Positions 7,654 to 17,201 are shown, numbered from the stretch's first letter. The stretch: DNA of 64,000 bases from Elainella saxicola E1 (GCA_002796835.1 LUGL01000016.1:1-64000); one strand, 5' to 3'. Notes: generated from the letters alone by a model not told the origin. A program made the numbers and translations.

Positions 7654-10600
7654 TTAAGACGAGGCCAGGGTGCCTCCGACTGCTGCCGCAACTGCTGAAA
7701 CCAATGCTGTTGCAAACAGCCACCAAGCGGCTACAGAAGCGGCCTGACGGGTTTCTTCGAGCTGACGTTGGGCCTGGGCTTTCACGGCTTCCAAACGACG
7801 TTGGGCTTCGAGCTGAATCTGCTCGGCTCGCTGTAACACGCTTGTTCTGGCTCCTTCGATCTGGTCCAGAATCCGGTTGACATCGGCCTCTGACACATCT
7901 TCACGGGAACTCAGCACCGCCACCAATGTATTGCGATCGAACTGACTCAAGCGGTGACGCAGGGCTTCAAAGCCTGCCTGCGGATCGTCGAGTAGCTGCC
8001 GCACATCCTGTCTGATGCCTTCGTAGTTCAACTCTGGTCGATTCAGTGAATTGAGGTAATCTCGAATGCGAGCCAGAATGTTATCGATCACAGATTGGAT
8101 ACGGGTTTGCACCTTATTAAGCTGATCCAACATTTGATCGCGCACGGCTTCAACTTGTGCCACAATCTGCTCTGCTTCTGCTTCAGACATATCTTGGCGT
8201 TGGGAGAGCAGGGCAATCAGCGTTGACCGATCCATGCGAGAGAGCCGATCGCCCAAATTCTGTAATCCCAGCCGAGGCGATTCCAGTAAGTAACGGAGGT
8301 CACGTTTAATCCCTTCTGGATTTAACTCTTCCTTATTCGTGTTACGCAGATATTGTTCCAAATTGTCTTGAAAATCAGTTACCGTTTGCTGCGTTCGCAA
8401 AGCCAGCCGTCGCGGAGCTTTCACCATTTGCTGAATGCTTCCCAGCACTTGATCGATCGTCCGATTCACTTGCGCTTCTGATAGATCACGGCGTTGACTC
8501 AACAATCGCACCAGCGTTTCGCGATCGATTCGAGATAGGCGGCGTCTCAATGCAACGGCTCCTTCTTTCGGATCATGCAAGAGCTGCTGCAAATCTCGCT
8601 GAATTCCGTCTGGGTCAAGTTCTTCTAAATTCGTGCGTCGTAAATAGTCCGCCAGGGTAGACAGCGTTTGATCATATTGATCTTTGGCGGCATGAGCCAC
8701 TGTACTCGGCGCATGTGTGAAGTTATACCAATTGGATTCAATTTGATCGACAATTCGATTGGCTTCTGCCTCACTCAAATCTTGCCGCTGACTGAGTAAG
8801 CCTACCCAAGTTTCGCGATCGAACTGAGCAGCCCGATGCCGCAGCGCCGAGATTCCAGTAGACGGATCGTTGACCAATAGTTGGAAATCGCGTTGAATGC
8901 CTGCTGGATCCAGCTCTGCTTTGCCCGTATCCCGTAGATGAGCCGCCAATCTGGATTGAAAATCGCTATAGCGTTGCTTGGCCTGTTCTCCCAGCGATCG
9001 CGATTCAAACAAAACCTGGTTGCGGCTCCGTTCCAAAACATCCAGAATGGCATTGCGTTCAGACAAAGTCAGGTCTTGGCGCTGTTGTAAAATCTGCTCT
9101 AACCTGGAGCGATCGTAAGGCAAGAAACGTTGCTGCAAAGTCTCAAAATCTGCATCCTCGTCTTTTAGTAATGCCTCAAAGGCAGGCAACCGCTCCGGCG
9201 TAACGAGTTGCTCTTTAGGAGTCAAGGTTAGATAAATATCAATACGCTGCCGCAGATCAGCTGAAATTTCTCGTTCTTGTTCCGCTTCAACTGTTCGCAA
9301 CACCTCTTGCCGCACTGCCTCCAGCTGATCGGCAATTTCCTGAATCCGCTCTTGGGTAAACACACCACGCGAGGCCAAAAGCTGAACAAATTGATTGCGA
9401 TTGAGCTGTGACACAGACGCCCGAACTGCGTCAGCATCGGCACCCGGATCATAAAGCACATTGCGAAACTCACGGGCAACAGTTGCTTGATCCATTTGCC
9501 AGGAATAGGTTGTCAGCAGATAATGCTCCACATCGGCCTGAATCGGGTTATAGGCTGGCTCGCTGATCACTTTTGCGGTGACGGTCTGGGTCTGATCGGT
9601 CACTGTTGAAGAAACCGATTTGATTCGATCGATGATTTGCGACAGATTCAAATCCGATAGATCTGTACGACCCATCAACAGGCCGATCGCGGTTGTTAAC
9701 CCCGATTGCAAGGTTTGTTGCATCCCGGATCCGCTAGCGTTGCCTGCATTTGCCGTTCTGGGTTCCCGTTGTTCCGCTAACAGGCGATCGAGCTTAGCAT
9801 TCAATTCCTCCACTCTAAGCTGACCTGATTGAGTGTTACGCAGATATTCAACCAGTTCTCCTAGGTTATCTGAACGGCGACGCTTGCCCAACGTACTGGT
9901 CCAAACGGCCTCCAGGAGGTCCACTAGGCGATTGACTTCCTGCCGCGATAAATCGGTACGTTGGCTAACTAAATCTGCAAAAGTATTGCGATCGATCGAT
10001 TTGAGATTACCGCTATCTGCCAGTTCCGCAATTTCTGGATCGTTCAGCAAATTTTCTAAATCTGCCTGCACCCGCTGTAAATCGAGACTGGGCAGCTTTA
10101 AATTTCCCAGATAGCTTTCAACAGAATTGCGCAGGCTACCTGGATCGATCGCTGACCCCAACTCATTGCGGACTGCTGAGACCACCGCTTCTGCGGTTGA
10201 CACAACCTGCTGTTTAGCTGCCTGACCACCGATCGCAGCCGTTGCTGTTCCCCAAACAGCTTGAAATCCTGAAGTTGCGGCCTGTACCACTGAACCAACC
10301 AGCGATCCGACCGTGGTTGAACTGACCCACACCAGCAGCGAGAAATAAGCCGCCCAAATCACCAAACTGATGATGGCTCCAAGTCGCGGACTGGTTAACA
10401 AACTAAGCTGAACGGCTAGATAGCAAGCAAAGAACAAGGCGACAGTTACGGTGATCAGGGTCCACAACCCTACACCAAAGCTAATTTTGCGGATCGTGGT
10501 TCCAACGCCACTGCCCTCTTCGCGATCGCGATCGTTGTGGCTTGGCTTGGACAAATTGCCCAGGAGAGAAATCCCTGCCGCGACCGAAAAGTTAGTCAGC

Positions 10601-10776
10601 AAAAGCTGAATGGCAAAGGCTAGCAGAATTCCTGAAATTAATGCAATAAAAAATTGCGGTCCAGAGAACAGAACAGAAGCAGCCTCTGGTGTTTCGATTT
10701 GATTTGAATCAGGAATTTGAGCAAACCATGTTGTCCAAATTCCAAATTCAGGTCTTAATAATATGCTTAAATCCAT
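7654..10776 (-). CDS. Large membrane protein with seven ~90-residue helical repeats
   Basis: From ATG 10776 (AGGAGA upstream) the product is 1040 aa. The N-terminal ~180 residues hold about four hydrophobic segments. The central region contains at least seven degenerate repeats, each ending in a motif like DRETLVRLLSQRRDLSE followed by xxNRIxDQIE. Each repeat begins with a segment like YLRRTNLEELDPDGIQRD. A long coiled-coil stretch and a final C-terminal TM segment (AWWLFATALVSAVAAA) complete it. Similar cyanobacterial proteins are often labelled MFS transporter, which the sequence does not support. Function unknown; a scaffold or envelope role is conceivable. Confidence 0.75.
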   Translation of the reverse strand: MDLSILLRPEFGIWTTWFAQIPDSNQIETPEAASVLFSGPQFFIALISGILLAFAIQLLLTNFSVAAGISLLGNLSKPSHNDRDREEGSGVGTTIRKISFGVGLWTLITVTVALFFACYLAVQLSLLTSPRLGAIISLVIWAAYFSLLVWVSSTTVGSLVGSVVQAATSGFQAVWGTATAAIGGQAAKQQVVSTAEAVVSAVRNELGSAIDPGSLRNSVESYLGNLKLPSLDLQRVQADLENLLNDPEIAELADSGNLKSIDRNTFADLVSQRTDLSRQEVNRLVDLLEAVWTSTLGKRRRSDNLGELVEYLRNTQSGQLRVEELNAKLDRLLAEQREPRTANAGNASGSGMQQTLQSGLTTAIGLLMGRTDLSDLNLSQIIDRIKSVSSTVTDQTQTVTAKVISEPAYNPIQADVEHYLLTTYSWQMDQATVAREFRNVLYDPGADADAVRASVSQLNRNQFVQLLASRGVFTQERIQEIADQLEAVRQEVLRTVEAEQEREISADLRQRIDIYLTLTPKEQLVTPERLPAFEALLKDEDADFETLQQRFLPYDRSRLEQILQQRQDLTLSERNAILDVLERSRNQVLFESRSLGEQAKQRYSDFQSRLAAHLRDTGKAELDPAGIQRDFQLLVNDPSTGISALRHRAAQFDRETWVGLLSQRQDLSEAEANRIVDQIESNWYNFTHAPSTVAHAAKDQYDQTLSTLADYLRRTNLEELDPDGIQRDLQQLLHDPKEGAVALRRRLSRIDRETLVRLLSQRRDLSEAQVNRTIDQVLGSIQQMVKAPRRLALRTQQTVTDFQDNLEQYLRNTNKEELNPEGIKRDLRYLLESPRLGLQNLGDRLSRMDRSTLIALLSQRQDMSEAEAEQIVAQVEAVRDQMLDQLNKVQTRIQSVIDNILARIRDYLNSLNRPELNYEGIRQDVRQLLDDPQAGFEALRHRLSQFDRNTLVAVLSSREDVSEADVNRILDQIEGARTSVLQRAEQIQLEAQRRLEAVKAQAQRQLEETRQAASVAAWWLFATALVSAVAAAVGGTLASS

Positions 10777-11081
10777 ATTCTCTCCTGTTTCTGAACCATT
10801 CAAGGGGCATCAAACAGCAGTCATCGATAATCGTCTCTTTACGAACTGCTCTGTCGTCTAAGATCCTTCTGTTTGGAGAGATTTCACATCTTTCTCTGGA
10901 GGGAAACCTGCCTTTTCATCGCAGTAATCTACATATTTATAGAGATTTAGTTCCTTCATCTGGCAGAGGTTAGAAGCAATACATTTGTCTAGCTTGCTGA
11001 TTAGAACATTCATGGTAATCAGCAGAATCAAGCAAAGAGTCAAACAAGCATCAAGCAGACGTTAATGTTGGAGGATAAATC
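10777..11081. other. Intergenic region without recognised gene
   Basis: It holds the ribosome site of the large repeat protein (AGGAGAGA, left edge) and GGAGG before chaB (right edge). Short ORFs on both strands here have no recognisable features. No convincing terminator or promoter was found. Confidence 0.5.
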
Positions 11082-11330
11082 ATGCTGGATTTGGAAAACC
11101 TGCCACAGGATGTGAAGGAATCGTTGCCCCAGGAAGCCCAAAAGCTTTACATTGCTGCCTACAACAGCTTTTTAGACAATTCCCACAATGAAGAAGCTGC
11201 TGCTCGGGTGGCATGGCAGACGATCGAACGTAACGAACATTACTGTCGAGGGGAAGATGGCAAATGGTATCGTCAGGATAGTGATGGACCAGAACACCGG
11301 GGCCCCTTAGGCTCTATGCCCGGTTCCTGA
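11082..11330 (+). CDS. ChaB family protein
   Basis: A small (82-aa) ChaB-domain protein: LENLPQDVKESLPQEAQKLY followed by AARVAWQTIERNEHYCRGEDGKWY. In Escherichia coli ChaB is linked to the ChaA cation/proton antiporter, but the cyanobacterial function is not established. The ATG at 11082 has a TTGGAGG ribosome site at good distance. A second, interrupted chaB copy follows 47 bp downstream, so the two form a tandem pair. Confidence 0.85.
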   Translation: MLDLENLPQDVKESLPQEAQKLYIAAYNSFLDNSHNEEAAARVAWQTIERNEHYCRGEDGKWYRQDSDGPEHRGPLGSMPGS

Positions 11331-11377
11331 TTAGATCTTGGCAAAACTTTTGGGGAGAACTTTTCGGGAGAACGAAC

Positions 11378-11584
11378 ATGCCTTATCGCCAATTAAGCGA
11401 TTTGCCTGATTCAGTCCGATCGCATTTACCCAAACATGCCCAAGAGATCTTCCAGGCCGCTTTTAATAGCGCTGAGCAGGAATATGCTGAAGAGGAGCGG
11501 GCCTTCCGAGTTGCCTAGAGTGCCGTCAAACATCAGTATGAAAAAGGTGAAGATGGCAATTGGCATGCCAAGGCTGAATTCTGA
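11378..11584 (+). pseudogene. Second chaB copy interrupted by an in-frame TAG
   Basis: The frame from ATG 11378 (GGGAG upstream) reads MPYRQLSDLPDSVRSHLPKH and continues as a normal ChaB protein to FRVA, then TAG at 11516-11518, then SAVKHQYEKGEDGNWHAKAEF and TGA. The neighbouring copy has Trp at the equivalent place (RVAW), so a single TGG-to-TAG change explains the stop. The rest of the frame is intact, so the lesion is recent or is suppressed. Without suppression the product is a 46-aa truncated ChaB. Confidence 0.8.
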
Positions 11585-11598
11585 TCGGCGATCGGCTC

Positions 11599-12066
11599 TT
11601 AACGGATCAGCTGCAAGATTTGAGGTCGCGTAAAATCGATCAGCGCCTTTTGTTCAGGCCAGTATATATAGGGAAGTTGGTTGAGCAAAAACCAGGCCAT
11701 CTCATTTCCGGGCTCTAACCTTGCTATATTGGCCTGAATTTGATGCGTTCGAAAGAGGAAATAGTACACTTTCTTCCAGCGCCGCTTGGAATAGCTGAGC
11801 CGTTCCCTGGAACCCAAATCCAGCAGTAATTTCAGTTCAGTCAACCCTGCCTCTTCCGCAATTTCTCGATGGGCTGCCTGCTCGATCGATTCTCCCGGCT
11901 CCAACCGTCCTTTCGGCAACACATATCCGGGTGCGCCTTTTTCTCGAATTAGGGCTACATAATGGTCTGATCCTTGCGTTCTGACCACGATTCCGCCTGC
12001 CGAGACTTCTTCTTCAACATTGGGGGGACGATGATACCAACTGTCATCGATCGGGGGAAACTCCAT
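11599..12066 (-). CDS. Nudix hydrolase
   Basis: A 155-aa protein with a complete Nudix box GRLEPGESIEQAAHREIAEEAGL (G-x5-E-x7-REUxEExGU), which binds Mg2+ and cleaves nucleoside-diphosphate-linked substrates. Flanking features (SAGGIVVR near the N-terminus, LPKG before the box) resemble diadenosine-polyphosphate or diphosphoinositol hydrolases; the substrate is uncertain. Start ATG 12066 is preferred to GTG 12087 because MEFPPIDDSWY looks like the true N-terminus. The stop is convergent with the chaB pair. Confidence 0.85.
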   Translation of the reverse strand: MEFPPIDDSWYHRPPNVEEEVSAGGIVVRTQGSDHYVALIREKGAPGYVLPKGRLEPGESIEQAAHREIAEEAGLTELKLLLDLGSRERLSYSKRRWKKVYYFLFRTHQIQANIARLEPGNEMAWFLLNQLPYIYWPEQKALIDFTRPQILQLIR

Positions 12067-12152
12067 CCTGAACCCTACTCCTGCCACTGAACCACGCTAT
12101 TCTGAGAAAAGTAGAATTGTTGTGCTACCTTGCTCAGAACCATTCACACTCT

Positions 12153-13010
12153 ATGCTAGAACTGCACTGTCATACAACCTATTCGGATGGAACGCTGACC
12201 CCTCAGCAGTTGGTTAGCGCAGCGGTTGAGGCAGGTGTGAAAATCCTGGCCATTACCGATCATGACTCAATGGCGGGTTGGGACGAAGCCATTACAGCGG
12301 CACAAACCCATGCCTTAGAGATTGTGCCCGGTCTGGAACTAAGTACGGTCTATCGGGAGCGATCGATGCATATTCTGGGCTTTTATCCCGATCGCAGCCG
12401 ACTGGAAGCGCCACTACAGGAACGTCTGGCCGGACGACACCGCCGCGCTCAACAAATGCTGGAAAAACTGGCGGCTTTAGGATATCCGATCGAACTGGTC
12501 ACCGATAGCGAGATGGCTCCCGGACGACCTCATATTGCAGCGGCATTAGTGCAGGCAGGCTATGTTCAATCCTCACAAGAAGCGTTCGATCGCTGGCTGG
12601 GAGAGGGCAAATCTGCCTATGTTGCCTATGAAAAGTTTTCGGCCATGGAAGGCATTCAGCTTTTACGGCGATGTGCTGCGGTGCCAGTGTGGGCACATCC
12701 TTACTTATTTCGGGGGGGAACGGTTGAAACGGTGCTGCCCGAACTGATGGCTGCCGGACTAATGGGGCTTGAGGTTTATCATCCTAGCCATTCCCCTAGC
12801 CAGGTTCGTAAGCTAGAGGAACTCTGTGAAGAACATCGTTTAATCGCGACAGGTGGCAGTGACTATCATGGTCCAATTCAGGGTTCTGCCAAAGAGGTCG
12901 ATCGTCATGGCGGACTGAATCACCTGCATTTATCCGACAAGCTATTACCTCCTTTAAAACAAGCCGCGCAGCAGCTTTTGTCAGAATCTGGTTTAACGGT
13001 AGTCCAGTAA
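12153..13010 (+). CDS. PHP-domain phosphoesterase (RNase AM-like)
   Basis: The 285-aa product has the PHP metal-binding motifs: HCHTTYSDG at the N-terminus, ITDHDSMAGW, HILGFYPD, the central GRPHIAAAL, and the C-terminal GGSDYHG. This matches the YciV/RNase AM-type PHP family, trinuclear-metal phosphoesterases acting on nucleotides or short RNA. ATG 12153 (MLELHCHTT) is preferred over the upstream TTG because the first metal motif should begin near residue 5. It is divergent from the Nudix gene. Confidence 0.87.
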   Translation: MLELHCHTTYSDGTLTPQQLVSAAVEAGVKILAITDHDSMAGWDEAITAAQTHALEIVPGLELSTVYRERSMHILGFYPDRSRLEAPLQERLAGRHRRAQQMLEKLAALGYPIELVTDSEMAPGRPHIAAALVQAGYVQSSQEAFDRWLGEGKSAYVAYEKFSAMEGIQLLRRCAAVPVWAHPYLFRGGTVETVLPELMAAGLMGLEVYHPSHSPSQVRKLEELCEEHRLIATGGSDYHGPIQGSAKEVDRHGGLNHLHLSDKLLPPLKQAAQQLLSESGLTVVQ

Positions 13011-13134
13011 GCGGGATTTCGATCGCTTGCTTTTAAGCGGAATTCTGACGCTAGACAGACGCTGTTTCAATTGGAGAAGCGTTACAAGAGAAACAGGAAA
13101 GCATCAGGCTGGCTGATTCAGGAGGGAGGCTGTC

Positions 13135-13212
13135 ATGAACGAACTACGATTGTGGTTAGGGCTGTTGACTACATTGATTCTGTTCTGGGCTTTAGTGAAC
13201 TGGCTAGTATAG
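13135..13212 (+). CDS. 25-residue single-TM small protein
   Basis: ATG 13135 is preceded by the very strong ribosome site GGAGGGAGG (5 bp spacing). It opens a 25-codon frame, MNELRLWLGLLTTLILFWAL and NWLV, ending in TAG. The residues form one hydrophobic helix, like the low-molecular-weight subunits of photosystems, cytochrome b6f or NDH-1. It matches none that I know (PsbI/J/K/L/M/T/X/Y/Z, PetG/L/M/N, PsaM). It is too short for the ORF track. The strong ribosome site and clean hydrophobic pattern favour a real gene; function unknown. Confidence 0.5.
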   Translation: MNELRLWLGLLTTLILFWALVNWLV

Positions 13213-13317
13213 TCCGATCGAAATTTCAAGCACTCTAATATAGGCAAGGACTGGCAAAACGTTGGTCTGATGACTCGATCAAGTTATGTCAAAACCAACA
13301 ATTTCAAATATCGATCG

Positions 13318-13764
13318 TTAGTCTACGATTAGCCCAGAAATTTCTTGAGTATTCACCTCATTCATATTGAAGCTGGACTCAGAGGCTGATTCTTCTAAGA
13401 CCCGTTGAAGGCGATCGAGGCTGGCTTGCAAATCTTCGCGTAGATGGGATAAGGACACGAGTTTTTCATCGGTTTCTTGCAATCTCTGCTGCAAGATTTC
13501 GATTAGCGCCTGCAAGTGACACCGATTAGAAAGTTCCTCAAAGTAAAGAGGCAGCATGTGTGCAATTTCCTCAAGGCTAAAACCCAATGCCTTTAAATCA
13601 TTAATTTTTTGCAAGCGAGTCAGCGCGACTTGCGTGTAATATCGAAACCCGCTTCCCTGCCGCTCACTAGGACCCAGTAATCCCAAACTTTCGTAATACC
13701 GCACGGTTCGAGGAGTCACTCCTGCTAAATCTGCTAACTGTCCAATTCGCATTTTTTCGCTCAC
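13318..13764 (-). CDS. MerR-family transcriptional regulator
   Basis: A 148-aa MerR protein. The winged helix-turn-helix spans residues ~5-75 (MRIGQLADLAGVTPRTVRYY, GFRYYTQVALTRLQ) and is followed by a long dimerisation coiled coil. Only one Cys (NRCHLQAL) is in the effector region, so the typical two-Cys metal site of CueR/ZntR is absent and the ligand is unknown. The track start is GTG 13764; ATG 13752 is an alternative. A symmetric ACGTTAACGT element with a stretched promoter spacer lies just upstream, suggesting autoregulation. Confidence 0.88.
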   Translation of the reverse strand: MSEKMRIGQLADLAGVTPRTVRYYESLGLLGPSERQGSGFRYYTQVALTRLQKINDLKALGFSLEEIAHMLPLYFEELSNRCHLQALIEILQQRLQETDEKLVSLSHLREDLQASLDRLQRVLEESASESSFNMNEVNTQEISGLIVD

Positions 13765-14712
13765 GCCGTATCACCTTTCAACTCTAACGTTAACGTCAAG
13801 TAATTACCCGATTAGTGACATTTAAATCTATTGTTGCGATCGCGATTGATTTTGAATAGCTTTGATTTCTTATCAAATTAATATGTGTGTTTTAATCCCT
13901 GAATCTTTCTATTCTTATCCCAGATAAGCTCTATAGACCTTGCAAAAGCTGGGCATGTAGGAATTGTGGGATGTGGGTGATTAACCATAGAAAATCAGTA
14001 ATGACATTACCTCAATCTTCTTGATACCTACCTGGAAAACCCCAGGTCTTGATCCATAGAACTTTTACTCTATTAACGAGTGAGTTGGTTCTATGCAGTT
14101 TTTGGGCAAACCCAGAAATAATGGCTGTAATCCAGTCAGGAAAAGGCTTTTAATAAAACATGGCAATTTAACCGCATGCTTCTGTTTTGGCAAGAACCAT
14201 AGAGATTTACTATTTTCTTATCGATTTTATTTGGATTTTTTCTATAATTTTATCGATCCCCTACTAGACGGAGGGGGATCAGAGACAGTAATCTTTGTTC
14301 ATCAACGTAATTTGCACAACAAATTGTTCCTGGAAAGAGATCGGCAATATTATCGTCTATTTTCGGCGAAGTAGTATTGTACGAACGGCTTTCTTCTAGA
14401 TCGGAATTATAGAGAAACTTGTCAACTCTGAAGATCGCGAGGTCAGGCCAAACTTATTCTTTCCGGGTGCGAATCGAATCTGAAAAGCGAGGCTCTCATC
14501 AAAATAGTTTGAAAAGAGTCTGTTAGCATTCCTGTTCTCGATCGCTTTTCAATTCCAAATCATTTTCTAGTCGCAATTGTTGTATGGCTTTTAGCCTCAA
14601 TTTCTGCTGGCTAGAAACTGGTGGCCCTAAATTTTCCAAAACACAAGCTGTTGTCAGTAAAGCAGGCGTTCTTCTCTCGCTGCTCAGGAGTCTCAACGTT
14701 TAGGAGGTACCA
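13765..14712. other. Long intergenic region upstream of nrtA
   Basis: About 950 bp without a convincing gene. It holds the MerR promoter element, a palindrome GTAATG-A-CATTAC at 13998-14010, a small stem ACCTGG/CCAGGT at 14030-14047, and a GGAGG ribosome site just before nrtA. I looked for the NtcA consensus GTA-N8-TAC and found only a GTA-N6-TAC near-match around 14371. The 93-aa ORF at 14093 has no recognisable features and is not called. Confidence 0.5.
13768..13799 (-). promoter_or_regulatory. Candidate MerR-type promoter/operator
   Basis: On the minus strand TTGACG (-35-like) and TGATAC (-10-like) are separated by 20 bp, longer than the usual 17, as in MerR-controlled promoters. The perfect palindrome ACGTTAACGT overlaps the -35 and spacer. 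The -10 is very close to the GTG start, which would favour the internal ATG at 13752. Inference from pattern only. Confidence 0.4.
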
Positions 14713-16077
14713 ATGACCGATTTTTCTCAGTTCACACGGCGTCGATTTATCGCAACGGCTGGCGCAACGGCTGCGACTAGCATCCTTTTGAAAGGCTGTT
14801 TGGGGAATCCTCCCAGCGACAGTGCTACTGCAACACAACCCAGTCCTGCTGCCTCATCGGTCAATGTCAACAGCAATGAAGCCCCCGAAATTACCACGGT
14901 GAAATTGGGCTATATTCCGATCGTCGAAGCAGCTCCCATCATCGTGGCTCAGCAAAAGGGATTCTTCGCCAAATATGGCATGACGGGTGTAGAGGTCTCG
15001 AAGCAGTCCAACTGGGCTTCCGCACGGGACAACATCGTGAATGGTTCAGCAGCAGGTGGTATTGATGGGGGGCAATGGCAAATGCCGATGCCTCATCTGA
15101 TTACTGAAGGGTTAATTACCAATGGCCGCAAAACTCCGATGTATGTTCTGGCTCAATTAGTCACGAACGGCAATGGCATTGCAATTTCGGGTAAGAATGT
15201 TGGCAAAGGCATTGGCTTGAAGATTTCAGATCCGGACTACATCAAAGGATTCCAGAAAACCGAGGGTCGGAAATTCAAAGCAGCCTACACCTTCCCGAAT
15301 GCTAACCAGGATTTCTGGATTCGTTACTGGCTAGCGGCTAGCGGCATTGATCCAGATAATGACATTGACTTGTTGGCTGTTCCGCCTGCCGAAACGGTGC
15401 AGGGTATGAAAACGGGTACGATGGATGCGTTCAGTACCGGTGACCCTTGGCCCTACCGGATCGTTGCGGATGACATTGGCTTCATGGCTGCCTTGACGGA
15501 GCAAATTTGGCAGTTCCATCCTGAAGAATATTTGGCCATGCGGGCTGACTGGGTTGACAAGTATCCCAAAGCTACAAAGGCAATTTTGAAAGGGATTATG
15601 GAAGCTCAGCAGTGGTGTGACGATCCGGCCAATCGCAAGGAGCTGGTGACGATGCTGTCTGGACGGAACTTCTTCAACTTGCCTGAAGCTGTGCTGACCC
15701 CACCCTTTGAAGGACGCTATAAGCTGGGCGACGGCAAGCCAGATATCGATAATTTCAAATCGGGGCCGCTGTACTGGAAAGATGGCGTTGGCAGTGTCTC
15801 TTATCCTTACAAGAGTCATGATCTGTGGTTCTTGACGGAGACGATGCGCTGGAATTTCCACAATGGCGCAATTAAAGATTTTGATATGGCGAAGAAGTTG
15901 ATCGATCAAGTCAATCGCGAGGATCTGTGGAAAGAGGCGGCCAAGGACGCAGGAATTGCCGCAGCCGATATTCCGACTTCGACTTCGCGTGGCGTTGAAA
16001 CCTTCTTCGACAAGGTGAAGTTTGATCCAGAAAACCCAGAGGCTTATCTCGCCAGCCTCAAGATCAAAAAAGCTTAG
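14713..16077 (+). CDS. nrtA: Nitrate/nitrite ABC transporter substrate-binding lipoprotein NrtA
   Basis: A 454-aa periplasmic binding protein of the NrtA family (NMT1/THI5-like fold). The N-terminus has a twin-arginine-type stretch (RRRFIATAG) and a lipobox LLKGC at about residues 26-30, so it is probably anchored to the outer face of the cytoplasmic membrane. Characteristic segments include [33 protein letters not shown] and [11 protein letters not shown]. It is the first gene of nrtABCD, and the C-terminal half of NrtC is homologous to it. Start supported by TAGGAGG 7 bp upstream. Confidence 0.95.
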   Translation: MTDFSQFTRRRFIATAGATAATSILLKGCLGNPPSDSATATQPSPAASSVNVNSNEAPEITTVKLGYIPIVEAAPIIVAQQKGFFAKYGMTGVEVSKQSNWASARDNIVNGSAAGGIDGGQWQMPMPHLITEGLITNGRKTPMYVLAQLVTNGNGIAISGKNVGKGIGLKISDPDYIKGFQKTEGRKFKAAYTFPNANQDFWIRYWLAASGIDPDNDIDLLAVPPAETVQGMKTGTMDAFSTGDPWPYRIVADDIGFMAALTEQIWQFHPEEYLAMRADWVDKYPKATKAILKGIMEAQQWCDDPANRKELVTMLSGRNFFNLPEAVLTPPFEGRYKLGDGKPDIDNFKSGPLYWKDGVGSVSYPYKSHDLWFLTETMRWNFHNGAIKDFDMAKKLIDQVNREDLWKEAAKDAGIAAADIPTSTSRGVETFFDKVKFDPENPEAYLASLKIKKA

Positions 16078-16349
16078 TCTTCAGTTGATCTGCTCTGTGA
16101 AAATGGGCAGTCCTGAAACTTAGAACCTCGAAGCTAACCCGGTTTGAACATCATTGCGGTTGCAGTGAAACGGTTGAAGCGGGTTTCCTTCGGAACCTTT
16201 AGGCGGATGGGGCACGTAGCAGCGCACCCCACCCAGGTCGGCTCAGTGCGTATCGACCCTAGCAAATGGTACAGAGGGCGATCGCAAACCGATACCGAAT
16301 AAGTCAATTCTTGCACTTCTTGTACTTTATTACTTCATTCAGGATAGCT

Positions 16350-17201
16350 ATGGTTGCAAATGCAGGAACCCGGACCTCCGGGACAAATTTTTCGGAGTCG
16401 CTGCGATCGTTTTGGAAAAAGAATGGTGAGAATATTGTTCTCCCTATTATTGGGATTCTGGGATTTCTCGTCATCTGGCAGTTCGCATCCATGGCTCAGC
16501 TCACCAAACTGCCGCCTCCCACTTCACTGTGGACCGATAAGCAAACTCAAGAGCTGTTGCTCTATCCCTTTATGGATCGGGGTGGCTTAGATAAGGGTCT
16601 GTTCTGGCAAACCTGGGAAAGTTTGAAACGGGTGGCGCTAGGCTATACTGCCGCTGCGATCGTCGGCATTGGACTGGGTATTCTCGTGGGTACCCAACCG
16701 AAGGTAAATAAAGCGCTGGATCCACTGTTCCAGTTCTTGCGAATGATCGCCCCTCTGGCCTGGGTTCCCATCACCTTGATTGCGCTGCCGAACGTCCAAA
16801 CTGCTGCAATCTTCGTGATTTTCATTACCTCCGTTTGGCCGATTCTGATCAACACCACGGTGGGTGTGCAGCAAATTCCTCAGGACTACAAAAACGTGGC
16901 TCGCGTGCTGCAAATTTCTCCGACCAAATACTTCTTCAAGATTCTGATTCCTTCAGCCTTGCCCTACATCTTCACTGGATTGCGAATTGCGATCGGTCTA
17001 GCTTGGTTGGCAATTATTGCGGCAGAAATTGTGATGTCTGGTGTAGTTGGGATTGGCTTCTTCATCTGGAGCGCCTATCAAAACAACTATGTAAGTGAAG
17101 TGCTGCTGGCGGTTGTGTATATCGGTGCGGTGGGTCTGTTGCTCGATCGGTTCATGGCCTTCCTGCAACACAAGATTCTGCCAACGGACTCTCGTAGCTA
17201 G
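16350..17201 (+). CDS. nrtB: Nitrate ABC transporter permease NrtB
   Basis: A 283-aa inner-membrane permease of the BPD_transp_1 family with about six hydrophobic segments. The EAA-like loop contacting the ATPases is near YKNVARVLQISPTKYFFKIL. ATG 16350 (MVANAGTRTSG) has AGGA at good spacing and fits the family N-terminus; the longer track start is rejected. The 270-bp gap after nrtA holds GC-rich inverted sequence that may stabilise nrtA mRNA and lower nrtBCD expression. Confidence 0.94.
   Translation: MVANAGTRTSGTNFSESLRSFWKKNGENIVLPIIGILGFLVIWQFASMAQLTKLPPPTSLWTDKQTQELLLYPFMDRGGLDKGLFWQTWESLKRVALGYTAAAIVGIGLGILVGTQPKVNKALDPLFQFLRMIAPLAWVPITLIALPNVQTAAIFVIFITSVWPILINTTVGVQQIPQDYKNVARVLQISPTKYFFKILIPSALPYIFTGLRIAIGLAWLAIIAAEIVMSGVVGIGFFIWSAYQNNYVSEVLLAVVYIGAVGLLLDRFMAFLQHKILPTDSRS

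Noticed and set aside
7654-10776. Annotation of the seven-repeat protein as an MFS transporter
   Set aside because: Only about four TM segments are at the N-terminus and one at the C-terminus; the bulk is soluble helical repeat, not a 12-TM transporter.
14093-14374. 93-aa ORF upstream of nrtA
   Set aside because: No ribosome site, no recognisable domain, and composition of random AT-rich sequence; kept as intergenic.
14371-14382. GTA-N6-TAC as a possible NtcA site
   Set aside because: NtcA sites need an 8-bp spacer; a 6-bp spacer puts the half-sites on the wrong helical phase.
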